The notes: a model not told the origin generated them from the letters alone. 64,000 bases of DNA from an uncultured bacterium (GCA_937899715.1 CALCNX010000035.1:1-64000); one strand, 5' to 3'. Positions 33,752-43,536 are shown, counted from the stretch's first letter. Program-made: numbers and translations.

Positions 33752-36700
33752 TTACCCCACCAAATGCAAGAATCCATCGGCATCCAAGCGCCCACGCACT
33801 TCTGTTAATGACCACAATTCTTTGGACTCACCATCCTGCAAAGCACTAAACGGCGCACTAATGCGCACAAAACCTTCCTCGCCAATCGGTTTTTCCTCAC
33901 CCGTCGTTGGGTCAATAATTGAGAACGCGCAGCCCGGAAGCGGCAGCCCGACTGTGCCCGGCTTTGTTCCTACCTGCACACTCCAATCGCCCGGACTGAT
34001 TGCATCCGGCACGTTTGCGGACGCGATGGGCGTAATAGTAGTCGCGCCAAAACCTTCGTAGATGTGAACGCCAAATTTTTGCTTGAAAGCTGCTTCAGTA
34101 GCAGTGTCGAGTGTTTCTGCCTCACCATTGCTGCCCGTGACGGCAAACCGCAGACCGCCCAGCATTAAGGGATGAAGCTGTTCGCTGGCAGCAAACACAC
34201 GCAGTTGCCACGGTTCAGCAAAAAGCAGTGTCGCTTCGGTCATGGCGGAGAGCTTCCCAAATGTAAGAATATCAGTGTTTTCAGCGCAGACCAGCTCAAG
34301 ACCACTCACAAGTGGCATCAGAACAGAGGTCAGCAAGCCAAATGCCGTGCAAAGCGGAAGCACAGCAAGCACCGTGTCATCGTCGTGCGGGTTGAGGGTT
34401 TCGGTGATTTGGTGAATCGTTGTCAGCAGGTGTTCGTGTGAGAACGAGACGGGACGCAGCGTTTCGGCTTTTCCGGCAAAGACCGTTACGGCGCTTGTGT
34501 GGGCGTGATGCTTTGCAAAGTACAATCCTCGCACAAGTGCCTTCGGAGCGAGGCGGAGAAAGAGTCCGCGAGTGAATGAGGGGTACAAGCTAATGGCAAG
34601 TTCATCAAAAAAGACCAAGCGAACTGTGGAACGAATTTCCGCGATAGCGGGGTAACGCTGCGAACATTCCTCCCAAAAACTCTTTGACGTGATGACCACG
34701 CGCAGAGATTCCATGCGGATTCCGGCGGCAATGTCTTCAGCAGAATGGGTGTAGTCCAGCAGCACAGGCGTTTGCCCGTTCATCATCAGTGCGAGCGTTG
34801 TGATGACCCCTTCGGCACTTGTGGGGAGAAGTACACCCACCTTTTTGTCCGCCGCCGTGCGCTTGAGTGCTTGAGCGCACCGTATGGTCTGCGAAAGAAG
34901 ATTGATAGAGGTAAGGCGGCGTTTATCGCGGTTCACAAGCGCCACATCAAGTGCGAATCGTTTTGCGGTCGTGAGAAATGCTTCATGTACCGTACCGAGC
35001 GTTTGAGCGTAATTGCGCCATGCGTGAATGGACAGCTCCGTTACTTTCTGCTTCACCTCAACTGATGTGCTGCTTGCAGCCATACGTTCGCCAAAAGCCA
35101 CTGTCACGATACGCTTTCCCCGCTTGGCACTATGCAGAATACCACTTTGCTGCTGGTGACGTGTAGCGTAGGAGAATGCAGTTCCCCATAGCCCGCGCAA
35201 GTAGAAGGGAATAATAACTGCTTCTTCGCCGTGAGCATTTGGCTGTAAGCCCTCTAATGCCCGCTCGAAGCCGCGTTTGAAAACGGCAAGTTGTCCGTTA
35301 CGACTAATGCGCCCTTCGGGGAAAATTGCGACCACATCGCCGTTTTGCAACGCCTCGCGGACTTTTGCCAGCGATTCGTCTGCGTCTTTACCGGGAGCAA
35401 TCGGGATGACACCAAAAACCCTCAGCAAGCCCTTCAGCACAGGCATTTCGTAGATGGAACGCAGCATCACGTAGCGAATCGGTCGCGGGCAAGCGATTTG
35501 CAGCACTGCCCAATCGAACCAACTGGCATGATTGCCCAGAAGCAAGACTCCGCCTGTGCTGGGAATATTTTTCATACCCAAGACTTGCAGAGAATAACGC
35601 TGCGAAGCCATCACCGTCACGACGTACCGCACAAACATCTGCGGCAGACGCGAGAGAGCGAATGCCGTCCCGCCGAGCGCTACCACAGCCATTCCGTAGA
35701 GCATCCACACACTATCCAGTTTGTATGTCCCGGTTAGAACGGCTGTCATTACCAGAAATGCGGACATGAGCAGATTTTGCATGAAGTTGTTCGCGGCAAG
35801 GACTGTTCCCGCTTCGTCACTTCCGGCATTGAACTGAATGAGAGCGTTCAGAGGAATAAGAAACAAGCCGCCCATAATGCCATACACAAGGAACAGAGCC
35901 GCAAGCAGCCACAGTGAATGAACCGAAGGTAACAAGAAAAGTGAAACCGTAATACCAAGCGCACCAAAGGGCACAATACCTGTTTCAATAAAATCTTCCG
36001 ATGCTTTGCCCGCAATAAACGACCCGATGATAATACCCAAGCCGCCGACACCCATGAGTCCGTTGGAAATCGTTGTGTTATGAACACCAAGTGTTTCCTT
36101 AAGGTAAGCTGGAAAAGAGGCGAGAACGACCTGATTAACACCCCAGAATATCGAAACGCCGATAATACTTAGCCAAATCACTTCCGATGACCGCACACTA
36201 CGCAAATTCTGGCGCAAATAACCTAAACTCACGTATTTGCTCACGTCGAAGTGGAGATGTGTGTCTTTGTCGCGTTTGCGGGGGAGGCGCACAGTAAGCA
36301 AAAACTCCATGACTGAAAAGCCCACAAGCAGCCATCCAAGCGGTGCGATAGACTGCACGAGAGCATGAATGGTGGCAGCATCAGGCGCAATGAAGTGTTC
36401 AAATAATGCCGAAAATGCAACCGTGCCGCCCAAAATGGCAATAATCGTGATGGCTTGGACGTAGGCATTGGCATTGGCGATGTTTTCCTTGCCCGTCAAT
36501 TCCTTGATGTAACCGTACTTTGCGGGCGAGTAGAAAGCGGCTTGCACACCCAAAAGCAGCGTCATTGCGAATGCTAATTCAAACCAGCCCATGTAGTACG
36601 AGAGCGTAATCATGCCCGTTAGCGGAATGGCACACGCCGCCGCAACTTGTATGATTCGCTCTTTGGGAAACTTGTCTGCCAGAAAGCCGGTTGGTGTAAA

Positions 36701-36886
36701 GAAAAGTACGAAAGGCAGCACAATACAAGCATTGACGAGAGCCGTGAGGACAACTTGCGTCGTGCCATCGTAGAACTTGAAAATCGTGTTCTGAATGATG
36801 ATTTTATGCCCCAAATCGGTAAAGGCGTTCAGAAAAGCAATGAGGAGATATGCCGCGAAGCCGCGTATTTTCAGGAGTTTGAGCAT
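33752..36886 (-). CDS. LplT-Aas type fusion: MFS transporter, acyltransferase and degenerate acyl-ACP synthetase
   Basis: The 1044-residue protein has three domains. Residues 1 to about 415 form an MFS transporter with about 12 helices, opening MLKLLKIRGFAAYLLIAFLN, like lysophospholipid transporter LplT. Residues about 430-640 are a PlsC acyltransferase with GNHASWFDWAVL (NHx4D at 452-458) and VAIFPEGRISRNGQ. The rest is an ANL-type acyl-ACP synthetase domain as in Aas. There the ATP-binding P-loop (normally TSGSxGxPKG) reads VTVFAGKAETLRPVSFSH, and the protein stops at GRLDADGFLHLVG, missing the final C-terminal lobe of about 100 residues. Lysophospholipid import and re-acylation is the family role; the ligase part is probably inactive. 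The ATG at 36886 is preferred over an upstream TTG lying within repeat sequence. Confidence 0.87.
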   Translation of the reverse strand: MLKLLKIRGFAAYLLIAFLNAFTDLGHKIIIQNTIFKFYDGTTQVVLTALVNACIVLPFVLFFTPTGFLADKFPKERIIQVAAACAIPLTGMITLSYYMGWFELAFAMTLLLGVQAAFYSPAKYGYIKELTGKENIANANAYVQAITIIAILGGTVAFSALFEHFIAPDAATIHALVQSIAPLGWLLVGFSVMEFLLTVRLPRKRDKDTHLHFDVSKYVSLGYLRQNLRSVRSSEVIWLSIIGVSIFWGVNQVVLASFPAYLKETLGVHNTTISNGLMGVGGLGIIIGSFIAGKASEDFIETGIVPFGALGITVSLFLLPSVHSLWLLAALFLVYGIMGGLFLIPLNALIQFNAGSDEAGTVLAANNFMQNLLMSAFLVMTAVLTGTYKLDSVWMLYGMAVVALGGTAFALSRLPQMFVRYVVTVMASQRYSLQVLGMKNIPSTGGVLLLGNHASWFDWAVLQIACPRPIRYVMLRSIYEMPVLKGLLRVFGVIPIAPGKDADESLAKVREALQNGDVVAIFPEGRISRNGQLAVFKRGFERALEGLQPNAHGEEAVIIPFYLRGLWGTAFSYATRHQQQSGILHSAKRGKRIVTVAFGERMAASSTSVEVKQKVTELSIHAWRNYAQTLGTVHEAFLTTAKRFALDVALVNRDKRRLTSINLLSQTIRCAQALKRTAADKKVGVLLPTSAEGVITTLALMMNGQTPVLLDYTHSAEDIAAGIRMESLRVVITSKSFWEECSQRYPAIAEIRSTVRLVFFDELAISLYPSFTRGLFLRLAPKALVRGLYFAKHHAHTSAVTVFAGKAETLRPVSFSHEHLLTTIHQITETLNPHDDDTVLAVLPLCTAFGLLTSVLMPLVSGLELVCAENTDILTFGKLSAMTEATLLFAEPWQLRVFAASEQLHPLMLGGLRFAVTGSNGEAETLDTATEAAFKQKFGVHIYEGFGATTITPIASANVPDAISPGDWSVQVGTKPGTVGLPLPGCAFSIIDPTTGEEKPIGEEGFVRISAPFSALQDGESKELWSLTEVRGRLDADGFLHLVG

Positions 36887-36944
36887 GGTAAGGAAGAATG
36901 TTGTTTTTGAACGCGGATTGGGAAGTGGGTTGTCTTTCGTCAAG

Positions 36945-37094
36945 GAACGCGGATGACGCGGATTTTGCGGATGAAGAAGGATTGATACCGAATAAGAAGA
37001 AAGAATTTGAGTGCCATGATTTGAGAGGAATATCCGGCTTTATCTTTTTCTTCCAGAATTTGCGAATATCCGCTCAATCCGCGTGTCCGCGTTC
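36945..37094. repeat. Non-coding inverted-repeat element (MITE-like)
   Basis: GAACGCGGATGACGCGGATT (36945-36964, continuing TTGCGGAT to 36972) is matched on the opposite strand by 37068-37094, with only a few differences over about 27 bases. About 95 bases lie between the arms. Another GAACGCGGATTG copy at 36909-36920 lies just outside. The layout, with terminal inverted repeats and no gene, fits a small non-autonomous element. It lies between two minus-strand genes. Confidence 0.6.
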
Positions 37095-37125
37095 AATGTC
37101 TTTGCAATTCAACTTCTTCCTTTCC

Positions 37126-39009
37126 TCAAGCATCGCCGCGTAGTTTGCGGATTTTGAGGCGAATTTGCTGCAAGAGTGTTGAGCGTGGGAAGCGTGCCAA
37201 TGCTTGCGTGTACATCTGGATTGCGTCGTCTTTGCGTCCTTGAAGTGCGAGCGCATCGGCGTGATTCATCATCGCAAAATCACCCATCGTGCCTTCAGGA
37301 AATTGCTCCAGAAGTTGCGAAAAGAGCTTTCCGGCGGCATCATAACGCTTGCGGCGAAGTTCGATATTGCCGGCTTTGATAAGAGCTTGTTCGCCAATAT
37401 TTGCATGAGCAGCATTCGGTTTTATCGAACTCGTAAGATTTGTGTATCCCGCGATAGCTTCATCAAATTTTTCCTGTTTCTCAAGAAGTTCGGCTGTGGC
37501 AAAGCGTCTAACCGCTTCTTCACCATCGGGAGTGCGCTTTTGCTCTAGCAGTGCAAGGCGCTCCAGTGCATCGTTTGCAATGTCGGCGTTTGTGTTGGCG
37601 GCAAGTTTAGCAAAACGGCGGTCGGCGGAATCAAGGTTGCCGCCGAAGTATTCCAATTCGGCGAGGCGAAATTCTGCTTCGTCGCACTCGGAGCGCATAC
37701 GGGCGAAGGTTTGAAGCGTTGCGCGAAATGTTTCAGCGGCTTTGTCCAATCGGTTTTGCTGGGTATATAATTGCCCCAAGTCCACCGAGCCGCGGGCAGC
37801 GATAGGGAAAGCGCGATATTGCTGCACAAGTTTGATGAATTCCTGCTCGGCAGCCTCCGGCTTTTTCAGATTGTCCAGTGTTATTCGAGCAATACGGTAC
37901 TGCGACTCTGCAGCGTATTGTGTGCCGGGATAGTCCGCCGCCACAGCCCGATAGCGCGAGATAATGCCATTGAGTTCGGTCTCGCTGAAGGTTGTGCCTG
38001 CCGTTTTTGCGTCTTCCAAGCGGCTTTCCATTGCGCGGGCGTAGCCGTAAAATGCGGAAAGCGCATTGGGATTCAAACGCCCTTTGTCAATCACGAAGCC
38101 ATACGCTTTCAATGCCGCATCAAAATAGCGCTCCTGACGTGCTTTCTCGGCAAACATAAGCAACTCTCGTCCTTGCGCATTCAGCATATTGTCGAGGCGC
38201 TGCGTAATATCGAGCGCACGGTTGTAATCCTTCATTTCTCGCAGAACCCAAGCGTAGAGCCGTTGGTAAAGAAAATTATTCGGTTCGGCTGTTGTCGCTT
38301 TTTCCAGCACTTCGCGTGTTTGCTCTATCCCTTTGGGACTGATGAGGTATGCTGATATGCGCCCTTGGGCAGTATTGAGATTGTTGGTTTGTTTCAAAAA
38401 TGTAAGTGCTTCTTGCGCTCCGGCAGCGAAATTGCCGACTGCGCCGTAGAGTTGGCTCAGGTCATCCGAAAAGAGTGTTGGTGCGGCAAGGCGAGTACGT
38501 GCTTGAAGGAGTGTCGTGATGGCAAGTTCAAAAGCGCGATTGGTGGACTGAGCGCGGGCAATGGTTACAAATGCTTGCTGTACTGCCGGAGCTGTTGCAA
38601 GAGCATTTTTCCACGTTTCTTCAGCTTGCGTCGTTTTCCCGGTTTTCCACAGCAAATCGCCCTTGAGTGCTTGTAATTCGGTGGAACGCAGGATGGTTTG
38701 CGGTGTGCGAGCAATTTGCTCATCAACAAGTGGAAGGAGTGATGCAGGTTGGTTTAGCGCCGTGAGCGTCCGAACAACACCGTCGAAATATGCTTGTTGT
38801 GCTTTGTTGGCTTCGTAAAGCTCTTGATAGATTCGGGAGGCGCTTCGGATATCGCCGCTTTGCTCATAGGATTCAGCCATGCGGAGTTTACGCTCTTCTG
38901 TGCCGGGTTGAGCCAAGAGCACGGGCGCAAATACCGAAAAAGCGCAGAGAAAGAGAACTGTAAGAAAAGCGCCGCAGTGTTTGCAAAGCGCATTGGACGT
39001 GGTGTTCAT
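37126..39009 (-). CDS. Exported TPR-repeat protein
   Basis: This 627-residue protein starts at 39009 with a signal peptide (GAFLTVLFLCAFSVFAPVLL, cleaved near AQ). The rest is a continuous alpha-helical array of tetratricopeptide-like repeats, for example MAESYEQSGDIRSASRIYQE, YESQYRIARITLDNLKKPEA-like units, and a C-terminal set (AGKLFSQLLEQFPEGTMGDF) that resembles YbgF/BamD-style repeats ending in a basic RLKIRKLRGDA. Such proteins are periplasmic scaffolds for envelope complexes. No partner can be named. It is on the same strand as the carboxymuconolactone-decarboxylase-like gene, 139 bases downstream of it. No Shine-Dalgarno was seen. Confidence 0.85.
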   Translation of the reverse strand: MNTTSNALCKHCGAFLTVLFLCAFSVFAPVLLAQPGTEERKLRMAESYEQSGDIRSASRIYQELYEANKAQQAYFDGVVRTLTALNQPASLLPLVDEQIARTPQTILRSTELQALKGDLLWKTGKTTQAEETWKNALATAPAVQQAFVTIARAQSTNRAFELAITTLLQARTRLAAPTLFSDDLSQLYGAVGNFAAGAQEALTFLKQTNNLNTAQGRISAYLISPKGIEQTREVLEKATTAEPNNFLYQRLYAWVLREMKDYNRALDITQRLDNMLNAQGRELLMFAEKARQERYFDAALKAYGFVIDKGRLNPNALSAFYGYARAMESRLEDAKTAGTTFSETELNGIISRYRAVAADYPGTQYAAESQYRIARITLDNLKKPEAAEQEFIKLVQQYRAFPIAARGSVDLGQLYTQQNRLDKAAETFRATLQTFARMRSECDEAEFRLAELEYFGGNLDSADRRFAKLAANTNADIANDALERLALLEQKRTPDGEEAVRRFATAELLEKQEKFDEAIAGYTNLTSSIKPNAAHANIGEQALIKAGNIELRRKRYDAAGKLFSQLLEQFPEGTMGDFAMMNHADALALQGRKDDAIQMYTQALARFPRSTLLQQIRLKIRKLRGDA

Positions 39010-39148
39010 AAGGACACAAAAGCCGTTGTGAATAAAAATATCGTGTATACCGTAAGATACGAACATTCCGAGAAAAAGTTTGAATGTGATTCACCGTGTG
39101 GCTGCAATGGCGATTTCATCAAAATACTTCATTTATCAAATTTGTTTA

Positions 39149-39910
39149 TCAAATACTACTTGTCTGGTCAAGCAATTTTGTCAGCGTGGCTTGTGCTGTT
39201 GCTCGACGAGATTGTAGTATAGGGCGCATGAGAGGTGATGCGTGGTCGGCAAAAAAAGACAAAATTTTGAGGGTGTCCATGCACTCCACAGGCGTTGCAC
39301 CCACGTTCATAGCGCCTCGCAGGTGGGAGTAAAGTTGTGTGTTCCAGCCCAAGACTGCTAGCACAGCCGCCACACTCAGTTCACGAATCCGCGCTGGCAA
39401 TTCCGTGCGGCTGAGAGTTTTTCCATAGCCTTCCAGAACCATCCAGTCGGCAAGGTCGGGACTAATGGCATGGAGATTGCGGTGCATTTTATCGTACGCA
39501 GTCGTGTAAATTTGCTTGCACAATTCCTGCCCACGATGAGAAAAAAGCTGATGGTCGAATGATGCAGATGCCGGAGGTGCAAAGCTAATAGACCGCTCAG
39601 AGCAAACAGTTTGAAGCACCGACAGACCTTCCAGAGCCGCAGGAAAACCTGCAAAAAGGTATGTCTGCAAGAGTGCTTCGTAGAAGGCGCGCGGCGTAGT
39701 GGTGTAGGTAAATCCGCTTGCAAGCGTCGCCTTGAGCAGAAATGGTTCGTTGAGCGCAGCGGCGGCGGCGGCAAGAATAACTGCCTGTTCGTGCGGAAAT
39801 AAGACCTCTGATTCTTCTAAAAGATGGTGGAGATATTTCTCCAAATCGGCTTCCGAAGGCGTTTGTCCTGAAGAAGGTGATAATTCTTGGTGGTTGTTCA
39901 TTTGCATCAT
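39149..39910 (-). CDS. Carboxymuconolactone decarboxylase-like (AhpD-fold) protein
   Basis: This 253-residue soluble protein has two AhpD-like helical units. The C-terminal one (about residues 165-240) matches the carboxymuconolactone decarboxylase pattern well: ELPARIRELSVAAVLAVLGW, then YSHLRGAMNVGATPVECMDT. The N-terminal one is more diverged (FYEALLQTYLFAGFPAALEG). The CxxC redox pair that makes AhpD a peroxidase partner is absent, so a peroxidase function is unlikely and a decarboxylase or scaffold role remains open. It is upstream of the TPR gene on the same strand. Confidence 0.8.
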   Translation of the reverse strand: MMQMNNHQELSPSSGQTPSEADLEKYLHHLLEESEVLFPHEQAVILAAAAAALNEPFLLKATLASGFTYTTTPRAFYEALLQTYLFAGFPAALEGLSVLQTVCSERSISFAPPASASFDHQLFSHRGQELCKQIYTTAYDKMHRNLHAISPDLADWMVLEGYGKTLSRTELPARIRELSVAAVLAVLGWNTQLYSHLRGAMNVGATPVECMDTLKILSFFADHASPLMRPILQSRRATAQATLTKLLDQTSSI

Positions 39911-40300
39911 AACAGCAATTTTGTATATTGAGGGTGCAAGAAAAAAATAGAGAGTTCAGCAATCGGTATCGTCGGCAGAGTACCATTCTGCATTTGCGCC
40001 GGGGCATATCCAAAAAGATAGCATACAGCACCATTCCATTGTCCAAAACATTCCAAATCTACAAAATTTGCATGGTTTGTGTACGGAACTTTTGAAAGGT
40101 TACACGTTCATCAGCAGGAAAAATTTTCTGTCGGATGCGGAAAGACTTGCTATCAGTGGCGCTCTTTCGTATTTTCGGGCAGTGTTAGCATTTCTAAGTG
40201 TTCCCCCTCGTTCATATTGACTTCCATGAAACTAGGCTTTCAATAAGAAGACAGCAAGCAACATAATCTTGATTCACTCCATACTTCTCGCATTCGCGTT
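39911..40300. other. 390-base intergenic region without a recognised gene
   Basis: This divergent gap separates the AhpD-fold gene from the chemoreceptor gene. It is moderately AT-rich. I see no convincing ORF, hairpin terminator or RNA gene. It must contain the two promoters, but no consensus could be assigned with confidence. Confidence 0.5.
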
Positions 40301-42169
40301 ATGGTCAAACTCATACGCTCATCTATTCGCTGGCAGATTGCTCTCGTGGCAACGCTCGCCATTGCAGTATTAACGACGTTTAACGTTGTAACGTCTTCTT
40401 TCCAGCAGCGTAAAAGCGGCTCAGACCTGATGGAGGACGAAACAAAAGCCATTGCGCTGATTGCCTCCACCTCAGCCGTACCCGGGCTGGATTTCGATAA
40501 CAGGCAGTCAGTGGCTGATGCTGTCGAAGGAGTATTGCAATTACCAAACTTTAGCTTCATCATTGTTAAGAAAAAAAGTGGCGATAGCATCTATTCAAGC
40601 GGTATTGAAAAGTGCCCCTCGAAATATCGAGAGCTCAAGCCTCTTATTGAAAATACCGAGACCGCTTTCTCCGAGGGCGGTGAAGCCGTAGCGATTGTAC
40701 CAATTATGTCGAAAACTAAAGAGAAAATTGGCGAAGTGGTGCTGGGTATCAATACGAAAACGATGACGGAAAGCGTCACGCGGAGTGTCGGGGCACTTTC
40801 AATTATTGGTTTGGGTGGGGCTGTGTTTTGTACGTTGATAATATTATTTTTCGTTCAGCGTATCGTCGCCGGCATTCATAGACTCAGCAGTGCGGCTCAA
40901 AAAGTGAGCGAAGGTGACTTGAAGCAATCGGTCGAAAACAACTCACTCAACGAAGTGGGCGACCTCAGCCGTGCTTTCAATATCATGGTGGGGCGCATCC
41001 GCCAGTCTCAAGAAGATACCTATTTGCTCTTGCAACAAACTGCCGATCAGAATCAGAAAATTGAAGAAGCGGCAAAAAATGCTCACGAGGAACAAGAATA
41101 TCTCAAGCATCAGGTAAGTCGCATCTCTATTGTGCTGGAAGCAATGTACAACAATGATCTGAGTCATCAACTTGATGTTCACCGTGACGATGACGTGGGT
41201 AAACTTGTTTCGGTATTGAATACGACTATTTTGGGTTTGCGGCGCATGATTGCCCAGATTGGCGCTACATCAAGCCGTGTCGCACGGTCGTTTGAGCAGA
41301 TTGCAAACGCATCGGGCGAAATGGCTGACCGCAGCGTCCAGCAGGCTCGCCAAACAGATGAAGTTGTTTCTTCGATTGAGCAAATGACTGCTACTATCAA
41401 CGAAACAGCACAAAATATTAACAAGACAACGCAGCTTGCGAACGACACGATTAAAATTGCGAAGAGCGGTCAAGAAACTGTAATCGGTACGGTGGAAGGT
41501 ATGCGCCGTATCGCAGAAATTGTAACCGAAACAACGCAAATGATTGACAAACTTGGTACATCGTCAGCGCAGATTGGCGAAATTGTGCAGGTCATTGAAG
41601 AGATTGCCGACCAAACAAATCTTCTGGCACTCAATGCCGCCATTGAGGCTGCCCGTGCAGGCGAGGCAGGGCGAGGATTTGCGGTTGTTGCTGACGAGGT
41701 ACGGAAACTTGCCGAGCGCACCCAAAAAGCAACGAAAGAAATTAGCAAGACCATTCGCACGATTCAGCAAGATACCTCCACTGCCGTGGAAGCCGCACAG
41801 TCTGGCGCGGAGCAGGTTCGCTCCGGTATTGACCTTGCTGAGAATGCTGGTAAAGCGCTTGAAACCATCGTTTCCAGTATTCGCAAAGTGGGCGACATGA
41901 TTTACCAAGTCGCTGCTGCTGCTGAGGAGCAGTCCGTAACGGCAGAGCATATCAGCCGCAACATTGATGCTATCTCGCAGGTCACCAATACCAATCTTCA
42001 AATCGTACAGAACGTCGCAAAAGATACCCGCGAACTCAGTGGCGAGGTGGGTGATATGCTAGGTACAATCGAACAGTTCTACCTTGGCGAAGATATGCAC
42101 GCTACGAATTATCAAGGCACAACGCATTTACAAAGCGCTCAGTCGAAACTGTTAGGGCAAAAGAAATAG
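40301..42169 (+). CDS. Methyl-accepting chemotaxis protein
   Basis: This 622-residue transmembrane chemoreceptor begins with TM1 (WQIALVATLAIAVLTTFNVV). A periplasmic sensor domain of about 140 residues follows, PAS/CACHE-like in size (GLDFDNRQSVADAVEGVLQL), then TM2 (IIGLGGAVFCTLIILFFVQR), a HAMP domain (RLSSAAQKVSEGDLKQSVEN), a second HAMP-like/linker stretch, and the signalling domain. The conserved hairpin tip reads IEEIADQTNLLALNAAIEAA followed by RAGEAGRGFAVVADEVRKLA, which contacts CheA and CheW. No C-terminal CheR-docking pentapeptide is present. No che or flagellar genes occur in the window. The ligand is unknown. A strong terminator follows. Confidence 0.94.
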   Translation: MVKLIRSSIRWQIALVATLAIAVLTTFNVVTSSFQQRKSGSDLMEDETKAIALIASTSAVPGLDFDNRQSVADAVEGVLQLPNFSFIIVKKKSGDSIYSSGIEKCPSKYRELKPLIENTETAFSEGGEAVAIVPIMSKTKEKIGEVVLGINTKTMTESVTRSVGALSIIGLGGAVFCTLIILFFVQRIVAGIHRLSSAAQKVSEGDLKQSVENNSLNEVGDLSRAFNIMVGRIRQSQEDTYLLLQQTADQNQKIEEAAKNAHEEQEYLKHQVSRISIVLEAMYNNDLSHQLDVHRDDDVGKLVSVLNTTILGLRRMIAQIGATSSRVARSFEQIANASGEMADRSVQQARQTDEVVSSIEQMTATINETAQNINKTTQLANDTIKIAKSGQETVIGTVEGMRRIAEIVTETTQMIDKLGTSSAQIGEIVQVIEEIADQTNLLALNAAIEAARAGEAGRGFAVVADEVRKLAERTQKATKEISKTIRTIQQDTSTAVEAAQSGAEQVRSGIDLAENAGKALETIVSSIRKVGDMIYQVAAAAEEQSVTAEHISRNIDAISQVTNTNLQIVQNVAKDTRELSGEVGDMLGTIEQFYLGEDMHATNYQGTTHLQSAQSKLLGQKK

Positions 42170-42204
42170 ACTCAGAAAAGAGAACAGTACGAGAATTATA
42201 CTTA

Positions 42205-42243
42205 AAATCCGCTTTAATCGCTTTACGGCATTAAAGCGGATTT
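42205..42243. terminator. Bidirectional terminator whose loop contains a stop codon
   Basis: AAATCCGCTTTAA (42205-42217) pairs perfectly with TTAAAGCGGATTT (42231-42243) over a 13-base loop, with eight T on the plus strand. The loop holds the stop codon (42223-42225) of the convergent flippase gene, so its last codons are inside the hairpin. Confidence 0.92.
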
Positions 42244-43536
42244 TTTTTGTGGCAGCAAGGTCAAACTTTTCACGCCATAGATTACCGCCAATATTATTTC
42301 CAAACCTACGGAAGCAAATGCAGCCTTGTATGCTGTGTCCACAGGAAGCAGTACACAAATACCCACAAAAGCGCAGAGCGCCACCGCTAACGTGCCATTA
42401 ACAAAGCGCTCTAGCTTGTGGGCAAGGAGGTAAGGTTCAAGAATATTGACCAGCGTTTGCAAAAGGAAAAGCCACGAGACGATACGCAAAAGTGGCACCA
42501 AATGGGCAAAACGCTCCCCATAAATTAGCCAGATAAGTCCGTCAGCACAAGTGTACAAAGCGGCACTTCCCATTACACCGATACAGACACCCAGCAAAAG
42601 CGCTTTCCCCAGCGTTTCGGGCTGCGGAGAGCGTACAAAGCGAGGAAGCAAGACGTTAAAAAGAGCGCCGGGCAAAATGCGCAGAGCAATGGTGAACCGT
42701 GCGACAGCACTGAAATATCCCACTTCTATTTGTGTGGCAAGCAGCGTCAGTGCATAGATGCCAGCGCGTGATTGCACGACGCTCAAAGCCTGCATCATCA
42801 CGAAGACCAAATGTTCTGTTGACAAAGGAATGGCATTAGAAGGAATACTGCTTAGTGGCAGGGCAGGGCGCTCAGAAGTATGCTTGTTTTCATTCTTCAG
42901 GTAGCGCACAAAGACAATACTTTTCAATGCTTCTCCCGCAATAAGGCTTACAACGACAGCGCTTACAACCAAACTGGGAGAGATACCTGATGAAATGCCA
43001 GGCGGTGCAGCGAGAATAACTATCGCAAGCAAATGCGAGGCGAACGTTAGGCTGTTTTCGATTCGTGCAATGATGCCAAAATGCTGCAAACCGCGTAGTG
43101 CGTGGGAATAGGTCATTGCCCAAGCACGTATTAGCGCCCAAGTCCCATAAAGCAATGTGGGTAGTACGAGATAGAGTAGGCTTTGTAGCGCAGAGGCATT
43201 TCCACGAACTAGCATAAAAATACCATAGCCAACAGTAAGAATCGACGTTGCAAGAAACCAGAGACGTGTCTTGGCGCGTTGTGCCCCGTTTATGTGGGTG
43301 AAAATGCCATCAGGGTTCCGGCTGACAAGGAGAGGTAATCGTGTTTCGTACCCCCAGTCAATAACGGCAAGAAGGAGAAGCCCAAAAGAAGAAGCGGTAG
43401 CAAAGATACCAAGTGCTTCCGCGCCGACAATACGAGCCATTGCTATCGGGAGCAGCGTTCCGCCCACAAGCGTACCGGCATGAACAGAAAGAAGGGCAAG
43501 AAAGGATTTGACGAATGACGAGCGGAATATTTTCAC
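42223..43536 (-). CDS. Polysaccharide flippase-like membrane protein (Wzx/MVF type)
   Basis: This 437-residue protein has about 12 hydrophobic segments, typical of the MOP exporter superfamily. The first helix pair (FVKSFLALLSVHAGTLVGGT followed by LLPIAMARIVGAEALGIFAT) matches lipid-linked oligosaccharide flippases. Such proteins move undecaprenyl-linked repeat units across the inner membrane for capsule, O-antigen or exopolysaccharide. The central region has a long charged loop. No Wzy or Wzz is in the window, but sugar-transfer genes occur elsewhere in it. The gene is 18 bases downstream of the LRR gene and may share its transcript. Confidence 0.82.
   Translation of the reverse strand: MKIFRSSFVKSFLALLSVHAGTLVGGTLLPIAMARIVGAEALGIFATASSFGLLLLAVIDWGYETRLPLLVSRNPDGIFTHINGAQRAKTRLWFLATSILTVGYGIFMLVRGNASALQSLLYLVLPTLLYGTWALIRAWAMTYSHALRGLQHFGIIARIENSLTFASHLLAIVILAAPPGISSGISPSLVVSAVVVSLIAGEALKSIVFVRYLKNENKHTSERPALPLSSIPSNAIPLSTEHLVFVMMQALSVVQSRAGIYALTLLATQIEVGYFSAVARFTIALRILPGALFNVLLPRFVRSPQPETLGKALLLGVCIGVMGSAALYTCADGLIWLIYGERFAHLVPLLRIVSWLFLLQTLVNILEPYLLAHKLERFVNGTLAVALCAFVGICVLLPVDTAYKAAFASVGLEIILAVIYGVKSLTLLPQKKSALMP

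Noticed and set aside
36887..36943. TTG-initiated N-terminal extension of the Aas-like fusion
   Set aside because: It runs into repeat sequence with GAACGCGGAT arms and adds residues unlike the family; the ATG at 36886 begins with the normal MFS N-terminus.
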